64,000 nucleotides of DNA from Campylobacterales bacterium (GTDB lineage Bacteria > Campylobacterota > Campylobacteria > Campylobacterales > Sulfurimonadaceae), in the NCBI GenBank assembly GCA_026390075.1, contig JAPLGP010000031.1, positions 51,310 to 115,309 of the forward strand. Reading direction: 5' to 3'. The position numbers and the translations under genes were made by a program. A model generated the notes under the pieces. The model was not told where the DNA came from, ran no database searches, and saw only the letters and a program-made list of their open reading frames with translations. Below are positions 9,012 through 18,565 of the stretch, piece after piece (positions within the stretch are counted from its first letter, which is position 1; every line of letters begins with the position of its first letter).

Positions 9012-9890
9012 ATGAGTAAAGCTGGTTTTGTATCGTTAATTGGTCGTCCAAATGCTGGGAAAAGCACACTAATGAACTCTCTTTTAGGAGAGAAGATAGC
9101 TATGGTTAGCCAAAAGGCAAATGCCACAAGAAAGCGTTCTAACGCTATAGTTATGCATGAAGATACTCAAATTATCTTTGTTGATACTCCTGGATTACAT
9201 GAAAGAGAAAAAATACTCAATCAGTTTATGCTTGATGAAGCTCTTAAAGCTATGGGTGATTGTGATTTAATCGTTTATTTAGCACCAGTTACAGATAGCT
9301 TAGAACATTATGAAAAATTTTTAAAACTCAATAATTCCAAAGTAAAACATATTGTAGTGCTTAGTAAAATTGATCAAGTAACGCAAGAAAAACTTTTTAA
9401 AAAAATTAGCTCATACAACCAATTTTCAGATAACTTTGAAGCTCTTATTCCAGTAGCCATCCCTAAAAAAGTAGGGCATGTGGATTTGCTTCATACTATT
9501 GCAAAACATCTTCCTGAGTCACCTTATTTATTTGACCCAGAAGATTTAACGAGTGAACTTGTTCGTGATATTTATGCTGGATTTATACGAGAAGGAATAT
9601 TTGAAAACATAAGTGATGAGATTCCTTATGAATCAGATGTAATTATAGACAAAATTGAAGAAGGTGGGACTTTAGATAAAATTCATGCAACAATAATTAT
9701 TGAAAAAGAGAGTCAAAAGGGGATAATTATAGGTAAAGGTGGCGATTCTATTAGGAGAATTGGGATATACGCAAGAACCAAAATAGAAACATTAAGTGGG
9801 AAAAAAGCTTTTTTAAACCTTCAGGTAACTGTAAAAAAAGGCTGGACTAAAGATAAAACATTCTTAAAAGAGATAGGATACCAAGCATGA
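9012..9890 (+). CDS. era: GTPase Era
   Basis: Era binds the 3' end of 16S rRNA during 30S maturation. The G1 motif GRPNAGKST, G3 DTPGLHE and G4 SKID are all visible, followed by a C-terminal KH domain with KGIIIGKGGDSIRRIG. The length of 292 aa is usual. A copy of the dispersed repeat encodes GHVDLL in the GTPase domain. The stop overlaps the next start by 4 bp. Confidence 0.97.
   Translation: MSKAGFVSLIGRPNAGKSTLMNSLLGEKIAMVSQKANATRKRSNAIVMHEDTQIIFVDTPGLHEREKILNQFMLDEALKAMGDCDLIVYLAPVTDSLEHYEKFLKLNNSKVKHIVVLSKIDQVTQEKLFKKISSYNQFSDNFEALIPVAIPKKVGHVDLLHTIAKHLPESPYLFDPEDLTSELVRDIYAGFIREGIFENISDEIPYESDVIIDKIEEGGTLDKIHATIIIEKESQKGIIIGKGGDSIRRIGIYARTKIETLSGKKAFLNLQVTVKKGWTKDKTFLKEIGYQA
9475..9484 (+). 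repeat. GGCATGTGGA repeat in era
   Basis: Exact copy; encodes GHVDL. Confidence 0.9.
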
Positions 9891-10846
9891 AAATACTGTT
9901 TTTAATTTTACTAAGTTTAGCTTTAAACGCCGGTGACATTCTAACAAGCTACAGAACAGGAGGCTCTAAAGACTTTGAAAAACAAATGGACTTAGAGTTA
10001 ACAAAAAATGATTACTGGAATAGATACCTAGAGACAGTAGATACTACTTTTGGTTATTTAGAAGATTTTTCATCCGTACTCACATGTAATGTGGAAAAAT
10101 CTAGTCTTACTTTATACAAACAAAATAAAAATCAAAAGTTTGAAGTAGCAAAAGATTACGATGCATTTACTGGAAAAATCAAAGGTGAAAAGATAAAAGA
10201 AGGAGATTTAAGAACACCACTTGGTGTGTATCAAATCACTAAAAAATTATCTAAAGTTGATACATTTTACGGACCACTTGCGCTTGTTACTTCCTACCCA
10301 AATACTTATGATAGGTATAGAGGCAGAGATGGCTCTGGAATATGGATACATGGACTTCCGACAAACCAAGCAAGGGATGATTATACAAAGGGATGTATAG
10401 CGATTAATAATTCAAGTTTAGAGTGTCTAGATAAAAGAATTGATATTGATAAAACATTACTTATCATTAGTGCATCAGCAACAAAAAAAGATGTATCAAA
10501 GAAACTACTTGCAGATGTTTTAGCGCAACTTTATCTATGGAGATATACTTGGCTATACAATGACACTCAAGGCTATTTAAACTTCTATTCACCAGACTTT
10601 GTTAGAGAAGATGGAATGGACTACAGCTCATTTATAAATTATAAAAAAAGAGTGTTCTCAAAAGCAGAGAAGAAAACAATTATATTTAACAATATTAATG
10701 TTGTTCCTTATCCAAATTTACCTGATACATATCAGATAACATTTAAAGAATTTTATTCATCAGCAACTGTTAATTTTACTGGAAATAAAACATTAATTGC
10801 TAAGCTAACAAAAGATAATAAAATAAAAATATTTACAGAAAATTAA
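9887..10846 (+). CDS. pgp2: L,D-carboxypeptidase of the YkuD family (Pgp2/Csd6-like)
   Basis: A signal peptide (about residues 1-16, LFLILLSLALNAGD) is followed by a YkuD domain with the catalytic GIWIHGLPTN and KGCIAI motifs. The C-terminal region (about 210-319) resembles the NTF2-like pocket domain of Campylobacter Pgp2 and Helicobacter Csd6. Those enzymes trim peptidoglycan tetrapeptides to tripeptides and help set helical cell shape. The next gene is the functional partner pgp1. The symbol rests on domain order and neighbour. Confidence 0.8.
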   Translation: MKILFLILLSLALNAGDILTSYRTGGSKDFEKQMDLELTKNDYWNRYLETVDTTFGYLEDFSSVLTCNVEKSSLTLYKQNKNQKFEVAKDYDAFTGKIKGEKIKEGDLRTPLGVYQITKKLSKVDTFYGPLALVTSYPNTYDRYRGRDGSGIWIHGLPTNQARDDYTKGCIAINNSSLECLDKRIDIDKTLLIISASATKKDVSKKLLADVLAQLYLWRYTWLYNDTQGYLNFYSPDFVREDGMDYSSFINYKKRVFSKAEKKTIIFNNINVVPYPNLPDTYQITFKEFYSSATVNFTGNKTLIAKLTKDNKIKIFTEN

Positions 10847-10856
10847 AAGTAGAAGA

Positions 10857-12155
10857 ATGAATAACTTGTGGATAAAAATATTTTTAGTATTTATTGCTTC
10901 TCATGCTTTTGCATCTGCAAACATTAAAATAATAAAAAAAGAGAACCCAGATTCTAACACAACGATGCTTGTTATAGGTGGAATCCATGGGGATGAGCCG
11001 GGTGGATATTTTTCCGCTTCTATTCTTGCAATGCACTATAAAATTACATCTAAAAATCTATGGATAGTTCCAAATCTCAATAAAGAGAGCATTCAAGCTA
11101 ACTTAAGAGGTATAAATGGGGATATGAATAGAAAGTTTTCCCCCTCTCAAACAGTTGATAAGGATAGTGAAATTGTTCAAGAGATAAAAAAAATCATACT
11201 CACAAAAAATGTTTCATTAGTTTTAAACCTTCATGATGGTCAAGGATTTTATAGAAAAGAAAATAAAGGAAATATCTTTAACCCAAATTCGTGGGGTCAA
11301 TCATGTGTAATAGATCAATGCAAGACACTAAAAGATCAGCCATTTGGAAATCTTGACGCTATAGCCTCTACAGTTAAAAATAATATCAATAAAAATCTTA
11401 TAGAAAATCATCATAGTTTTGATGTTAAAAATACAAATACAAAATTTGATGATGAAGCAATGCGCCTCTCTCTTACATACTTTGCAGTCATAAACAATAA
11501 ACCAGCATTTGCCATAGAGAGTAGTAAAAATTTATCTTCACTCTCTCAAAAAGTTTTTTACCATCTTTTAGCTATTGAAGAGTTTATGAAAATAATGAAT
11601 ATTTCTTTTACAAGAGATTTTAACTTAAATGAAGAGGGTGTCAGTAAAATACTCAGTGATTATGGCACACTTGCAATAAACGAAAATATAGTATTAAATT
11701 TTAATGACATAAAAAAATCTTTAAATTTTATGCCAATGAAAAAAGATGGAAATACCTTTGATTTTTCACACCCTCTCGGTGACTTTAAAAAACTAAATGG
11801 AACATATATTGCTTATATTGGAAATAAAGAAATTGCAACACTAAAACCAGATTATTTTAAAATGGCTAGTAATTGTCCTAAAAAAATCAATGTAGAGATT
11901 GATGGAAAAATAACTTCTATCGATAAATCTTCAGATTTTTTTGTAAATGGCGATTTTAAGATAATTAGGGATAAAAGTTTTCGAGTAAATGTCATTGGAC
12001 TTGTATCAAAAAACAATTCCGATGAGAGTGGGATAAGTATAAATCTTAAATCACTCAATAAAGACTTTTCTGTGGATGAAAACAAAAAAATTTATAGAGT
12101 AGAGTTTTATAAAGATGATGATTTTTGTTTTATGTCAAAGGTTCACTTTAAATAG
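10857..12155 (+). CDS. pgp1: D,L-carboxypeptidase, M99 family (Pgp1/Csd4-like)
   Basis: A signal peptide (about 1-20) precedes a zinc carboxypeptidase domain with GGIHGDEPGG (H44, E47) and LVLNLHDGQG (H126) as likely metal ligands. Two beta-rich C-terminal domains follow, and 432 aa matches the family. Pgp1/Csd4 cleaves tripeptide side chains of peptidoglycan to dipeptides and is required for curved or helical shape. It sits 10 bp behind pgp2, so two successive trimming steps are encoded side by side. Confidence 0.85.
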   Translation: MNNLWIKIFLVFIASHAFASANIKIIKKENPDSNTTMLVIGGIHGDEPGGYFSASILAMHYKITSKNLWIVPNLNKESIQANLRGINGDMNRKFSPSQTVDKDSEIVQEIKKIILTKNVSLVLNLHDGQGFYRKENKGNIFNPNSWGQSCVIDQCKTLKDQPFGNLDAIASTVKNNINKNLIENHHSFDVKNTNTKFDDEAMRLSLTYFAVINNKPAFAIESSKNLSSLSQKVFYHLLAIEEFMKIMNISFTRDFNLNEEGVSKILSDYGTLAINENIVLNFNDIKKSLNFMPMKKDGNTFDFSHPLGDFKKLNGTYIAYIGNKEIATLKPDYFKMASNCPKKINVEIDGKITSIDKSSDFFVNGDFKIIRDKSFRVNVIGLVSKNNSDESGISINLKSLNKDFSVDENKKIYRVEFYKDDDFCFMSKVHFK

Positions 12156-12165
12156 GAGTTAGTTC

Positions 12166-13701
12166 ATGAATAAAGCAGAAAAATACTCTTATATGAGTGA
12201 AGTTTCATTAAATCCATATAATAATTCATATGTTAGTGGAATTTCTGGTTTTTTAAATGATGTAAAGTCTCCTGCATATGATAAAAATCAATTTGTAATC
12301 TCTTATTTAAATACTCAAGGATATATAACTACTCATATTGAGATAAGTAAAAATATTCCTCAAGAAGACTTGTTTGATGCTATAAATATAAAAATATATG
12401 ATGAAATGGTACTCGACCAAGCTATAGAATACCAAATTCATTTTATAGAAACTTTTAATTATAAAAATCTTGAAAATAGACATTTTCATGTTTTTATAGT
12501 TGAGCCATCCGTTATAACACAAACATACAAAGAAGCTGTAGAAAAATTAAAATACATTGATGTTATTATTCCAACTCCTTTACTCATAAAATCACTTTAT
12601 TCAAAAGAAATTATCCAAAGTAGTGGTATTCATTGTTTTATATACTTTGAAGAAAAAGATTCATTTATTGCAATTTATAATGAAAAAGAGTTTGTTTATG
12701 CAAAATCACTCAAATATTCTCTTTTACAAATGTATGAAAGATTTTGTGAACTCCACGGAGAAAGAGTTGAATATGATGCATTCATAAAAATCCTATCTAA
12801 TGATAATCTAAAAAATATGCAAGATGATTATAAAAGCGTTATCTTAAAACTTCATAAAGAAATTTTTGCAAATATCAACGATATATTAACTTATGCAAAA
12901 AGAGCCTTTGATTTAGAAAAAATTGAACATATATACATCGGTTCACAAATGTCAATTGTTCCTATTCTTGATGAAATGGCAGAAGTTGAACTTGATATTA
13001 AATCAACCAATTTTCAATTTAATTATGGCTTTGAAAGCAGTAATCATATCATTGATGAAATTCATTCTCTCATGTATCTATATACTACGCTCTCCGAGAA
13101 AGAGAGATATGAGTGTAATTTCTCAACATTTCATCGTCCACCAAATTTTGCACAAAGACAAAGTGGCAAACTTTTATTTTTAATAGTTGCTTCACTTTTG
13201 ATTGCTTTTTCATACCCTCTTGCTTATTGGTCACTCACCTATATAAAAGAATTACAACTTAAATCACTAGAAACAGAATATTCACAATTACACATAGAAA
13301 AAATGATGAGAGAAAGCACTCTAAAAACTAAGCAAGATAATAAAGAAAAAATTTTAGCACTTCTTAATCAAGAAAAAAAAAGCTACACAGATAAAAAAAG
13401 CATACTTATAACGATTCATGATGTAAAAGTAAACTATCCAATGAAGGCTAAATTACTCTATACACTCACAAATGATTTAAATGATATCGGAGTAAAAGTA
13501 GAATCACTACTTTACGATCAAAATAGCAGTAGTAAAAAATTTACTTTTAACTTAGTTTCCACTAAAGACAAAATAATAACGCAACTCTTAGAAAATCTAA
13601 CAAAAAAATATGAAAAAGAGTTCAAGTTTTCACTTGAAAATATTTCTTATAAAAAAGAGTCTGGGCAATATTTTAGTGAACTAAAGGTAAGTAAATTATG
13701 A
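12166..13701 (+). CDS. MshI-like pilus assembly protein (PilM-like domain fused to PilN-like domain)
   Basis: Residues about 35-310 look like a degenerate actin-like PilM domain. A transmembrane helix follows near 335-355 (LLFLIVASLLIAFSYPLAYW). A coiled coil and a small alpha/beta PilN-type domain come after it. Position and architecture match mshI in Vibrio-type MSHA loci and the first gene of inner-membrane platform sets. It is the first gene of the pilus operon, 10 bp after pgp1, and overlaps the next gene by ATGA. The assignment relies largely on context. Confidence 0.65.
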   Translation: MNKAEKYSYMSEVSLNPYNNSYVSGISGFLNDVKSPAYDKNQFVISYLNTQGYITTHIEISKNIPQEDLFDAINIKIYDEMVLDQAIEYQIHFIETFNYKNLENRHFHVFIVEPSVITQTYKEAVEKLKYIDVIIPTPLLIKSLYSKEIIQSSGIHCFIYFEEKDSFIAIYNEKEFVYAKSLKYSLLQMYERFCELHGERVEYDAFIKILSNDNLKNMQDDYKSVILKLHKEIFANINDILTYAKRAFDLEKIEHIYIGSQMSIVPILDEMAEVELDIKSTNFQFNYGFESSNHIIDEIHSLMYLYTTLSEKERYECNFSTFHRPPNFAQRQSGKLLFLIVASLLIAFSYPLAYWSLTYIKELQLKSLETEYSQLHIEKMMRESTLKTKQDNKEKILALLNQEKKSYTDKKSILITIHDVKVNYPMKAKLLYTLTNDLNDIGVKVESLLYDQNSSSKKFTFNLVSTKDKIITQLLENLTKKYEKEFKFSLENISYKKESGQYFSELKVSKL

Positions 13702-14330
13702 AAATAAACATTGAAGATTACTTACAAAACATAGACGCTTCCTTTGAAAATAAAGGTAAAAAAGATATATACATGACATATATTATGATTTTTGCTGCTA
13801 TTTTTGCTTTTTCATATCTACTTTTTTGGGACAGTTCTGAAATAGCCTTTAAAAAAACACAAGAGCAAGTTACAGGAATAGAGTCTAAAATAAGCAATGA
13901 TACTCTTTATTTACAACAGAATCCTTTAAGTAAAATAGCACTTTTAGAACAAGAAATTAAACAGTTTGAAGATGAATTGCTTCTCTATAAAGACTATAAT
14001 GAGTATATAAAACATAAAATAGAAGCAATTTCATCACTTATCTACGATGAAAAAACTTGGGGCGAATATATAAACTCTGTTTCAAAGAATGCACTAAAAT
14101 ATGATATTAAAATTATCAATTTCACGAATAAACTTGCTCTCAATAATAATTCTTTTGGTCATGTACTGGATATCGATATCAATTGCACAGGAAATTATAA
14201 AAACACCCTCAATTTTATTAATTCACTTGAACAAAGTGAATTAGTTGTAGATTTACATGATTTCAATCTAAGTGCAGTGGATAATGTGCATGGATATTTA
14301 AATATTTCAGTTTGGGGGATTGCTTACTGA
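13698..14330 (+). CDS. PilO/MshJ-like inner-membrane protein
   Basis: The protein has one transmembrane segment (about 28-45, MIFAAIFAFSYLLFW), a periplasmic coiled coil (about 52-110), and a C-terminal ferredoxin-like domain ending LNISVWGIAY. This is the layout of PilO and MshJ, which align the secretin with the inner-membrane platform. It is flanked by overlapping genes on both sides (ATGA and TGATG). Confidence 0.65.
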   Translation: MKINIEDYLQNIDASFENKGKKDIYMTYIMIFAAIFAFSYLLFWDSSEIAFKKTQEQVTGIESKISNDTLYLQQNPLSKIALLEQEIKQFEDELLLYKDYNEYIKHKIEAISSLIYDEKTWGEYINSVSKNALKYDIKIINFTNKLALNNNSFGHVLDIDINCTGNYKNTLNFINSLEQSELVVDLHDFNLSAVDNVHGYLNISVWGIAY

Positions 14331-14773
14331 TGAAAAATTTATTTAAACTTATTGTTTTATTTCTACTTTCGCTCAATAGTAATTCTGATGAAGTAAAATG
14401 GGTTGATGAACAGATTGAAGCAATAAAACCACCAAGAGAAGGTATTGCTGAGACTAAGGTATCATCCATTCTAGACCCATTTATTTTTTTAAAAGAGAAA
14501 AAGTCAGAGACAAACAGTAGCATTGCTTCTGAAGTAACGACTCCTTCAAAAAGTGTTGTACCTCCAAGTGAAAAAAAGTTTGTACTAGATGCAATTATTA
14601 ACAAATCAGCTCTTATAGATGGAAAATGGTATAGAATTAACGATAAAATCGATGAGTACACAATCTCAGATATAAATGCAACATCTGTAACACTGTCTAA
14701 AAAAGGCAAACAAATTGTTATTGCAACAAGTAGCAAAAAATTGAATTTACAAATTAAAAATAAGCGAGACTAG
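14330..14773 (+). CDS. PilP/MshK-like periplasmic protein
   Basis: A short signal-like N-terminus (MKNLFKLIVLFLLSLNSNS) and a Pro/Ser-rich linker precede a C-terminal domain. Its pattern (GKWYRINDKIDEYTISDI then VTLSKKGKQIV) is that of GspC/PilP/MshK homology regions, which bind the secretin N-domains. The track start at 14312 is a TTG; the ATG at 14330, overlapping the previous stop, is preferred. In position it corresponds to the gene before the secretin in the Campylobacter cts locus (ctsR). Confidence 0.65.
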   Translation: MKNLFKLIVLFLLSLNSNSDEVKWVDEQIEAIKPPREGIAETKVSSILDPFIFLKEKKSETNSSIASEVTTPSKSVVPPSEKKFVLDAIINKSALIDGKWYRINDKIDEYTISDINATSVTLSKKGKQIVIATSSKKLNLQIKNKRD

Positions 14774-14777
14774 AACA

Positions 14778-16397
14778 ATGCATATAATTAAATCATCGAT
14801 TTATGGAACATTCTTAACACTTTTTCTGTCAAGCAATATTTTTGCTGATTGTTCAACTGAACTTTTTAGCATCAGCTCGACAAAAGACACAAAAATAATT
14901 GACTTTATCGAACAACTGAGTGATAATTGTGAGTTCAGTGTAATCATAACCGATGCAAATGCAGAAGAGTTTTTAAATAAAAAATTAAACAAAACACACC
15001 TAAATAATTTAACGATTGATGAAGTTTTAAACATAATTCTAAGTGAAAATAATTTATCTTACACGCTTAGCAATAATGTCTTAAAAATCTCATACTTAAC
15101 AACAAAAGTTTTTGCGATTGACTATATTTTATCACAAAGAATAAGTGAAGGAAGTACAGATATCACACTCAATTCTTCTGCAAATACAAACTCTATCAGT
15201 GCAACGAGTTCTCCTAGTGGTACTAGTTCTCCATCATCAACTGGAACGGGAACTACAACTGGAACTACAACTGGAGCTTCAACTGCTAAATCTGGTGCAA
15301 AAATAAAATCTAATGATGAAGTTAAATTTTGGGAAGCATTAGATTTAGAATTTCAATCAATCATTAACAGACCACATGATGATTATGTAGCTAACCCACC
15401 TATTATAAATAAAAATGCTGGTTTAATTACAATAACTTGTACAAATAAACAGATGAGTAGATTTGAAGAATACTTAAAAAAATTACAAGATAAAGTAAAA
15501 CTACAAGTTTTAATAGATGTTCAAATTTTATCAGTAACTATGAATGAAGGTAAATCAACTGGTGTTGATTGGAAGCAGCTTTATGCTCTTCAAAATCTTC
15601 AATTAACTTCAAATATTTCAAATATACAAAATGTTGGTACATTTACTGGTTCTGACATAACAACTGCTTTGTATCCAGATGCAACAGGAAAAAATGCTGG
15701 AACAGTAGCTAGTCTTGTTCAGCTTAAGGGTGATATTAAATTACAAGAAGTTATTAAGTTTTTACAAACTCAAGGGGATGTTAATTCTATTTCAAATCCA
15801 AAAGTATTAACACTTAACAACCAACCCGCCCTTATTACAGTTGGCACAGAATATTTTTACAAAATAACATCAAGTACCCTATCAAGTGCTGGAACAAGTG
15901 GCTCATTAACTTCACAAAATCAAAATGTACAGTCAGTTTTTGCAGGTGTACTGTTAGACATTACCCCCGAGATTTCTGATGACAATACCATAACACTTAA
16001 AATAAACCCTTCTCTTTCTGAAACTACTTCAAGTATGATAGATACCTCTGCAAGCAGAACTATGCCACCAGACTTAGATCGTCGCCAACTCTCATCTGTT
16101 GTAACTGTAAAAGATGGAAATAAAATAATACTTGGTGGTTTAATCAATACTAAAAATAACCAAAGTACTAGTCAAGTGCCTCTTTTAGGAAGTATTCCTG
16201 TTATTGGATATTTATTTAAATATGAAGCAAGTTCTAAACATACTGAAGAACTAATTATCGTTATTGAACCTCATATTATTAATAAAGAAAAAAGTAATGT
16301 GTCTCTATCAGATTTAGGTTATGAAGGTCTAAAAGAGGGTGTTTTAAAAAGTAAAACAACTGATAAAGCACAGACAAGTGCTCCTGTTGAGAAATAA
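14778..16397 (+). CDS. mshL: secretin of MSHA/Cts-type pilus system
   Basis: A signal peptide (about 1-23) is followed by an STN-like N0 domain (SISSTKDTKIIDFIEQLSDN) and a Ser/Thr/Gly-rich linker (about 150-175). An N1-like domain and the C-terminal secretin beta-barrel come next (NQPALITVGTEYFYKI, VPLLGSIPVIGYLFKY, TEELIIVIEPHII). It forms the outer-membrane pore for the pilus or for incoming DNA. The equivalent gene in Campylobacter is ctsD. It is 539 aa long and lies 4 bp after the PilP-like gene. Confidence 0.9.
   Translation: MHIIKSSIYGTFLTLFLSSNIFADCSTELFSISSTKDTKIIDFIEQLSDNCEFSVIITDANAEEFLNKKLNKTHLNNLTIDEVLNIILSENNLSYTLSNNVLKISYLTTKVFAIDYILSQRISEGSTDITLNSSANTNSISATSSPSGTSSPSSTGTGTTTGTTTGASTAKSGAKIKSNDEVKFWEALDLEFQSIINRPHDDYVANPPIINKNAGLITITCTNKQMSRFEEYLKKLQDKVKLQVLIDVQILSVTMNEGKSTGVDWKQLYALQNLQLTSNISNIQNVGTFTGSDITTALYPDATGKNAGTVASLVQLKGDIKLQEVIKFLQTQGDVNSISNPKVLTLNNQPALITVGTEYFYKITSSTLSSAGTSGSLTSQNQNVQSVFAGVLLDITPEISDDNTITLKINPSLSETTSSMIDTSASRTMPPDLDRRQLSSVVTVKDGNKIILGGLINTKNNQSTSQVPLLGSIPVIGYLFKYEASSKHTEELIIVIEPHIINKEKSNVSLSDLGYEGLKEGVLKSKTTDKAQTSAPVEK
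15240..15287 (+). repeat. short tandem repeat in the secretin linker
   Basis: The 12-bp unit GGAACTACAACT recurs with slight variation, encoding alternating Thr and Gly. It stays in frame, so copy-number change would lengthen or shorten the linker without breaking the gene. Confidence 0.6.
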
Positions 16398-16403
16398 GTA
16401 CTT

Positions 16404-17219
16404 ATGAGCTCAAATATATTTAAAAATTCTAAAGATGTTTTTTTAGATGTGGTCAACCCTCAAGATTATATACAAATAGATAGGGTATCTATTCTCTATC
16501 AGTCACTTATAGAATCTGTAAAAAAACCATTAAAAATGATACTTCTTTATGGAAAACCAGGAACTGGAAAAAGTATGTTTTTAACAAAACTTTACCATGA
16601 CTTACTATCTTCTCATGCTGTTTATTTATATACAACCCCTATTCTTGATGATAGTGAATTTTTTACAACCTTAGCACAAGATATACTTGATGTGAAATAC
16701 AAAGGTGATTTAAATTTTACACAATTTATGAAAATTTTAGAAACTAAATTATCCGATGAAGTGCCTATTGTACTTTTAGACGAAGCGCAACTTTATTCCA
16801 ATGTCTTAATAGAAAAAATTAGATTACTCTCCGACACAAGAAAAATAAAATTTGTCATTACTCTTCATAAAACAGAGACTGAAGATTTAATAGCAAAGGA
16901 ACACTTTAAAACTAGAATTTGGGAAAGTGTTGAGCTAGAGAATGCTCTAGTTCCTGAACTCAAAGTATATATACAAAAAAAACTCCTAAAAGCAAATTGT
17001 TTTGACAGTGCTAACATGTTTAAAGATAGTGCTATAAAATTGATTCATAAATTAACTGGTGGTAATTATAGAGATACAAATAAACTTTTACATACTCTTT
17101 TTGAGATATACTCCCATTATGAAGAAACAAATCCATCTAAAATAAACACACATACAATCTCAAATAAAATTATTGAGATGTCAGCAATTCATACGGGATT
17201 AATCAATGTTAAATCTTAA
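16404..17219 (+). CDS. mshM: ExeA/MshM-type AAA ATPase
   Basis: Walker A LYGKPGTGKSMF is at about 49-60 and Walker B VPIVLLDEAQLY near 122-133. The C-terminal helical lid (LTGGNYRDTNKLLHTLFE) is typical of ExeA-like ATPases. These proteins often associate with secretin assembly. The positional equivalent in the Campylobacter transformation locus is ctsP. The 3' end overlaps the next gene by 14 bp. Confidence 0.82.
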   Translation: MSSNIFKNSKDVFLDVVNPQDYIQIDRVSILYQSLIESVKKPLKMILLYGKPGTGKSMFLTKLYHDLLSSHAVYLYTTPILDDSEFFTTLAQDILDVKYKGDLNFTQFMKILETKLSDEVPIVLLDEAQLYSNVLIEKIRLLSDTRKIKFVITLHKTETEDLIAKEHFKTRIWESVELENALVPELKVYIQKKLLKANCFDSANMFKDSAIKLIHKLTGGNYRDTNKLLHTLFEIYSHYEETNPSKINTHTISNKIIEMSAIHTGLINVKS

Positions 17220-18018
17220 TGAATTAGAAAAACAATGGCTTCATTATAAAATTAAATCCTATTTTCCACATGCCATCATTCTCAGTAGCACTCTTATTAT
17301 ATTTGTTATCGTAGCCTTTACACTAAACAATAAAACAGACAAAATAAAAAGTAATGATAGTAACACAACAGCCATTCAAAGCGAACCTTTAACAAATAAA
17401 GCTGTAGTTCAAGAGATAGTTGTAACAGAAGCAATTGACACCAATACTCAAACTAAAAATGAGCAAATAAAATTACAAGAGACAAAAGTATTCATTGCCC
17501 CTTCTCTTGGTTTTATGGATAAAATACAAAATAATCCTTCCTTAGAATCAAGTACAAAACAAATTCCTGTAGCATCAACAACAGTAACAAAGACGCCAGT
17601 AATTGCACAAGCACCTACTGTAGAAATTATAGAAAATGACAATGCAATCCTTAATGTAAAACCTATGATTACAGATAAAGAAGTCGCTAAAAATATAAGT
17701 ATAAAAAGACAAAACACGCAAGAAGATATAGAACTCATCATAAAAAGATTTAAAAAAAGTAATAATCCAGCTTTAAGTCTTTTTATTGCTAAAACTTATT
17801 ATGAAATGGGTGATTATAACCTTGCTTATAATTATGCTTTAATAACAAACGGGCTTGATAACAATATAGAAGCAAGTTGGATCATCTTTGCTAAATCACT
17901 AGTAAAACTCGACCAAAAAGATAAGGCGATAGCAACTTTAAAAGAGTATCTGAAACACTCTAACTCTACGAATGCAAAAACATTGCTTGATGAGTTAGTT
18001 TCAGAGGGAATGAAATGA
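17206..18018 (+). CDS. MshN-like single-pass membrane protein with TPR repeats
   Basis: A short cytoplasmic N-terminus, one transmembrane helix (about 22-42, HAIILSSTLIIFVIVAFTL) and a long Thr/Gln-rich disordered region precede a C-terminal block of about 90 residues. That block is TPR-like (LFIAKTYYEMGDYNLAYNYAL, ASWIIFAKSLVKLDQKDKAI). The order secretin - ExeA-type ATPase - TPR protein - GspE is that of mshL-M-N-E. One repeat copy encodes FPHAIIL at the membrane helix. Confidence 0.7.
   Translation: MLNLNELEKQWLHYKIKSYFPHAIILSSTLIIFVIVAFTLNNKTDKIKSNDSNTTAIQSEPLTNKAVVQEIVVTEAIDTNTQTKNEQIKLQETKVFIAPSLGFMDKIQNNPSLESSTKQIPVASTTVTKTPVIAQAPTVEIIENDNAILNVKPMITDKEVAKNISIKRQNTQEDIELIIKRFKKSNNPALSLFIAKTYYEMGDYNLAYNYALITNGLDNNIEASWIIFAKSLVKLDQKDKAIATLKEYLKHSNSTNAKTLLDELVSEGMK
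17265..17274 (-). repeat. GGCATGTGGA repeat in the mshN-like gene
   Basis: Exact copy; the gene strand encodes FPHAII. Confidence 0.9.
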
Positions 18019-18557
18019 AAATAATTGTTTTTTTATTACTTGGAATTGCTCTCTTTGGAGATGCAAAACAGGAGATGTTTAATCTCTATCAAAATAAACA
18101 ATATGAGAATGCTTGTAATCTTGGCTTTAATAATATAAATAGTTATGGTAATGATGAAGATTATATATCTTTATACGCATTTGCTTGTTTAAAAGCAGAC
18201 GCTATAGATCGTCTAACCATGCCAATTATTAAACTTAAATATACAAAAGAATCTCGAGCGAATGGAGCCTATTTTTCTATCATCATGATGCAAAAAAAAC
18301 TCCTTTATCATGCATTGGTAGATGGATATAAATTATCATCTCTCAACCTACCAACTACTGATTATGTGCTTTCAAAAGTTTTTGATTTATACAGTAAACT
18401 TGAGGAACTACCTTCCAAAGAAGTTTATACCTTTGAAGATAAAGATGACAAAAAGCTAACCTACAAGCTTTATCTACAAAAAGATGAGAGACTTAGTAAA
18501 ATTGTCATTGAAGAGTTGAATGGCGCGACAACTCTCAAACGACATATTTATTGGTAG
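18015..18557 (+). CDS. small exported protein of the pilus operon, 180 aa
   Basis: A signal peptide (MKIIVFLLLGIALFGDA) is followed by a helical region with a TPR-like start (LYQNKQYENACNLGF). No family is recognised. It sits between the TPR protein and GspE, in the same position as a gene of unknown function in the Campylobacter cts locus. It overlaps its upstream neighbour by ATGA, so it is part of the operon. Confidence 0.65.
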   Translation: MKIIVFLLLGIALFGDAKQEMFNLYQNKQYENACNLGFNNINSYGNDEDYISLYAFACLKADAIDRLTMPIIKLKYTKESRANGAYFSIIMMQKKLLYHALVDGYKLSSLNLPTTDYVLSKVFDLYSKLEELPSKEVYTFEDKDDKKLTYKLYLQKDERLSKIVIEELNGATTLKRHIYW

Positions 18558-18565
18558 GAAATACA

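Noticed and set aside
9887-9930. A hypD-like or transposon border at the start of the pilus region
   Set aside because: Gene overlaps (era/pgp2) and short even gaps show continuous operon structure without insertion scars.
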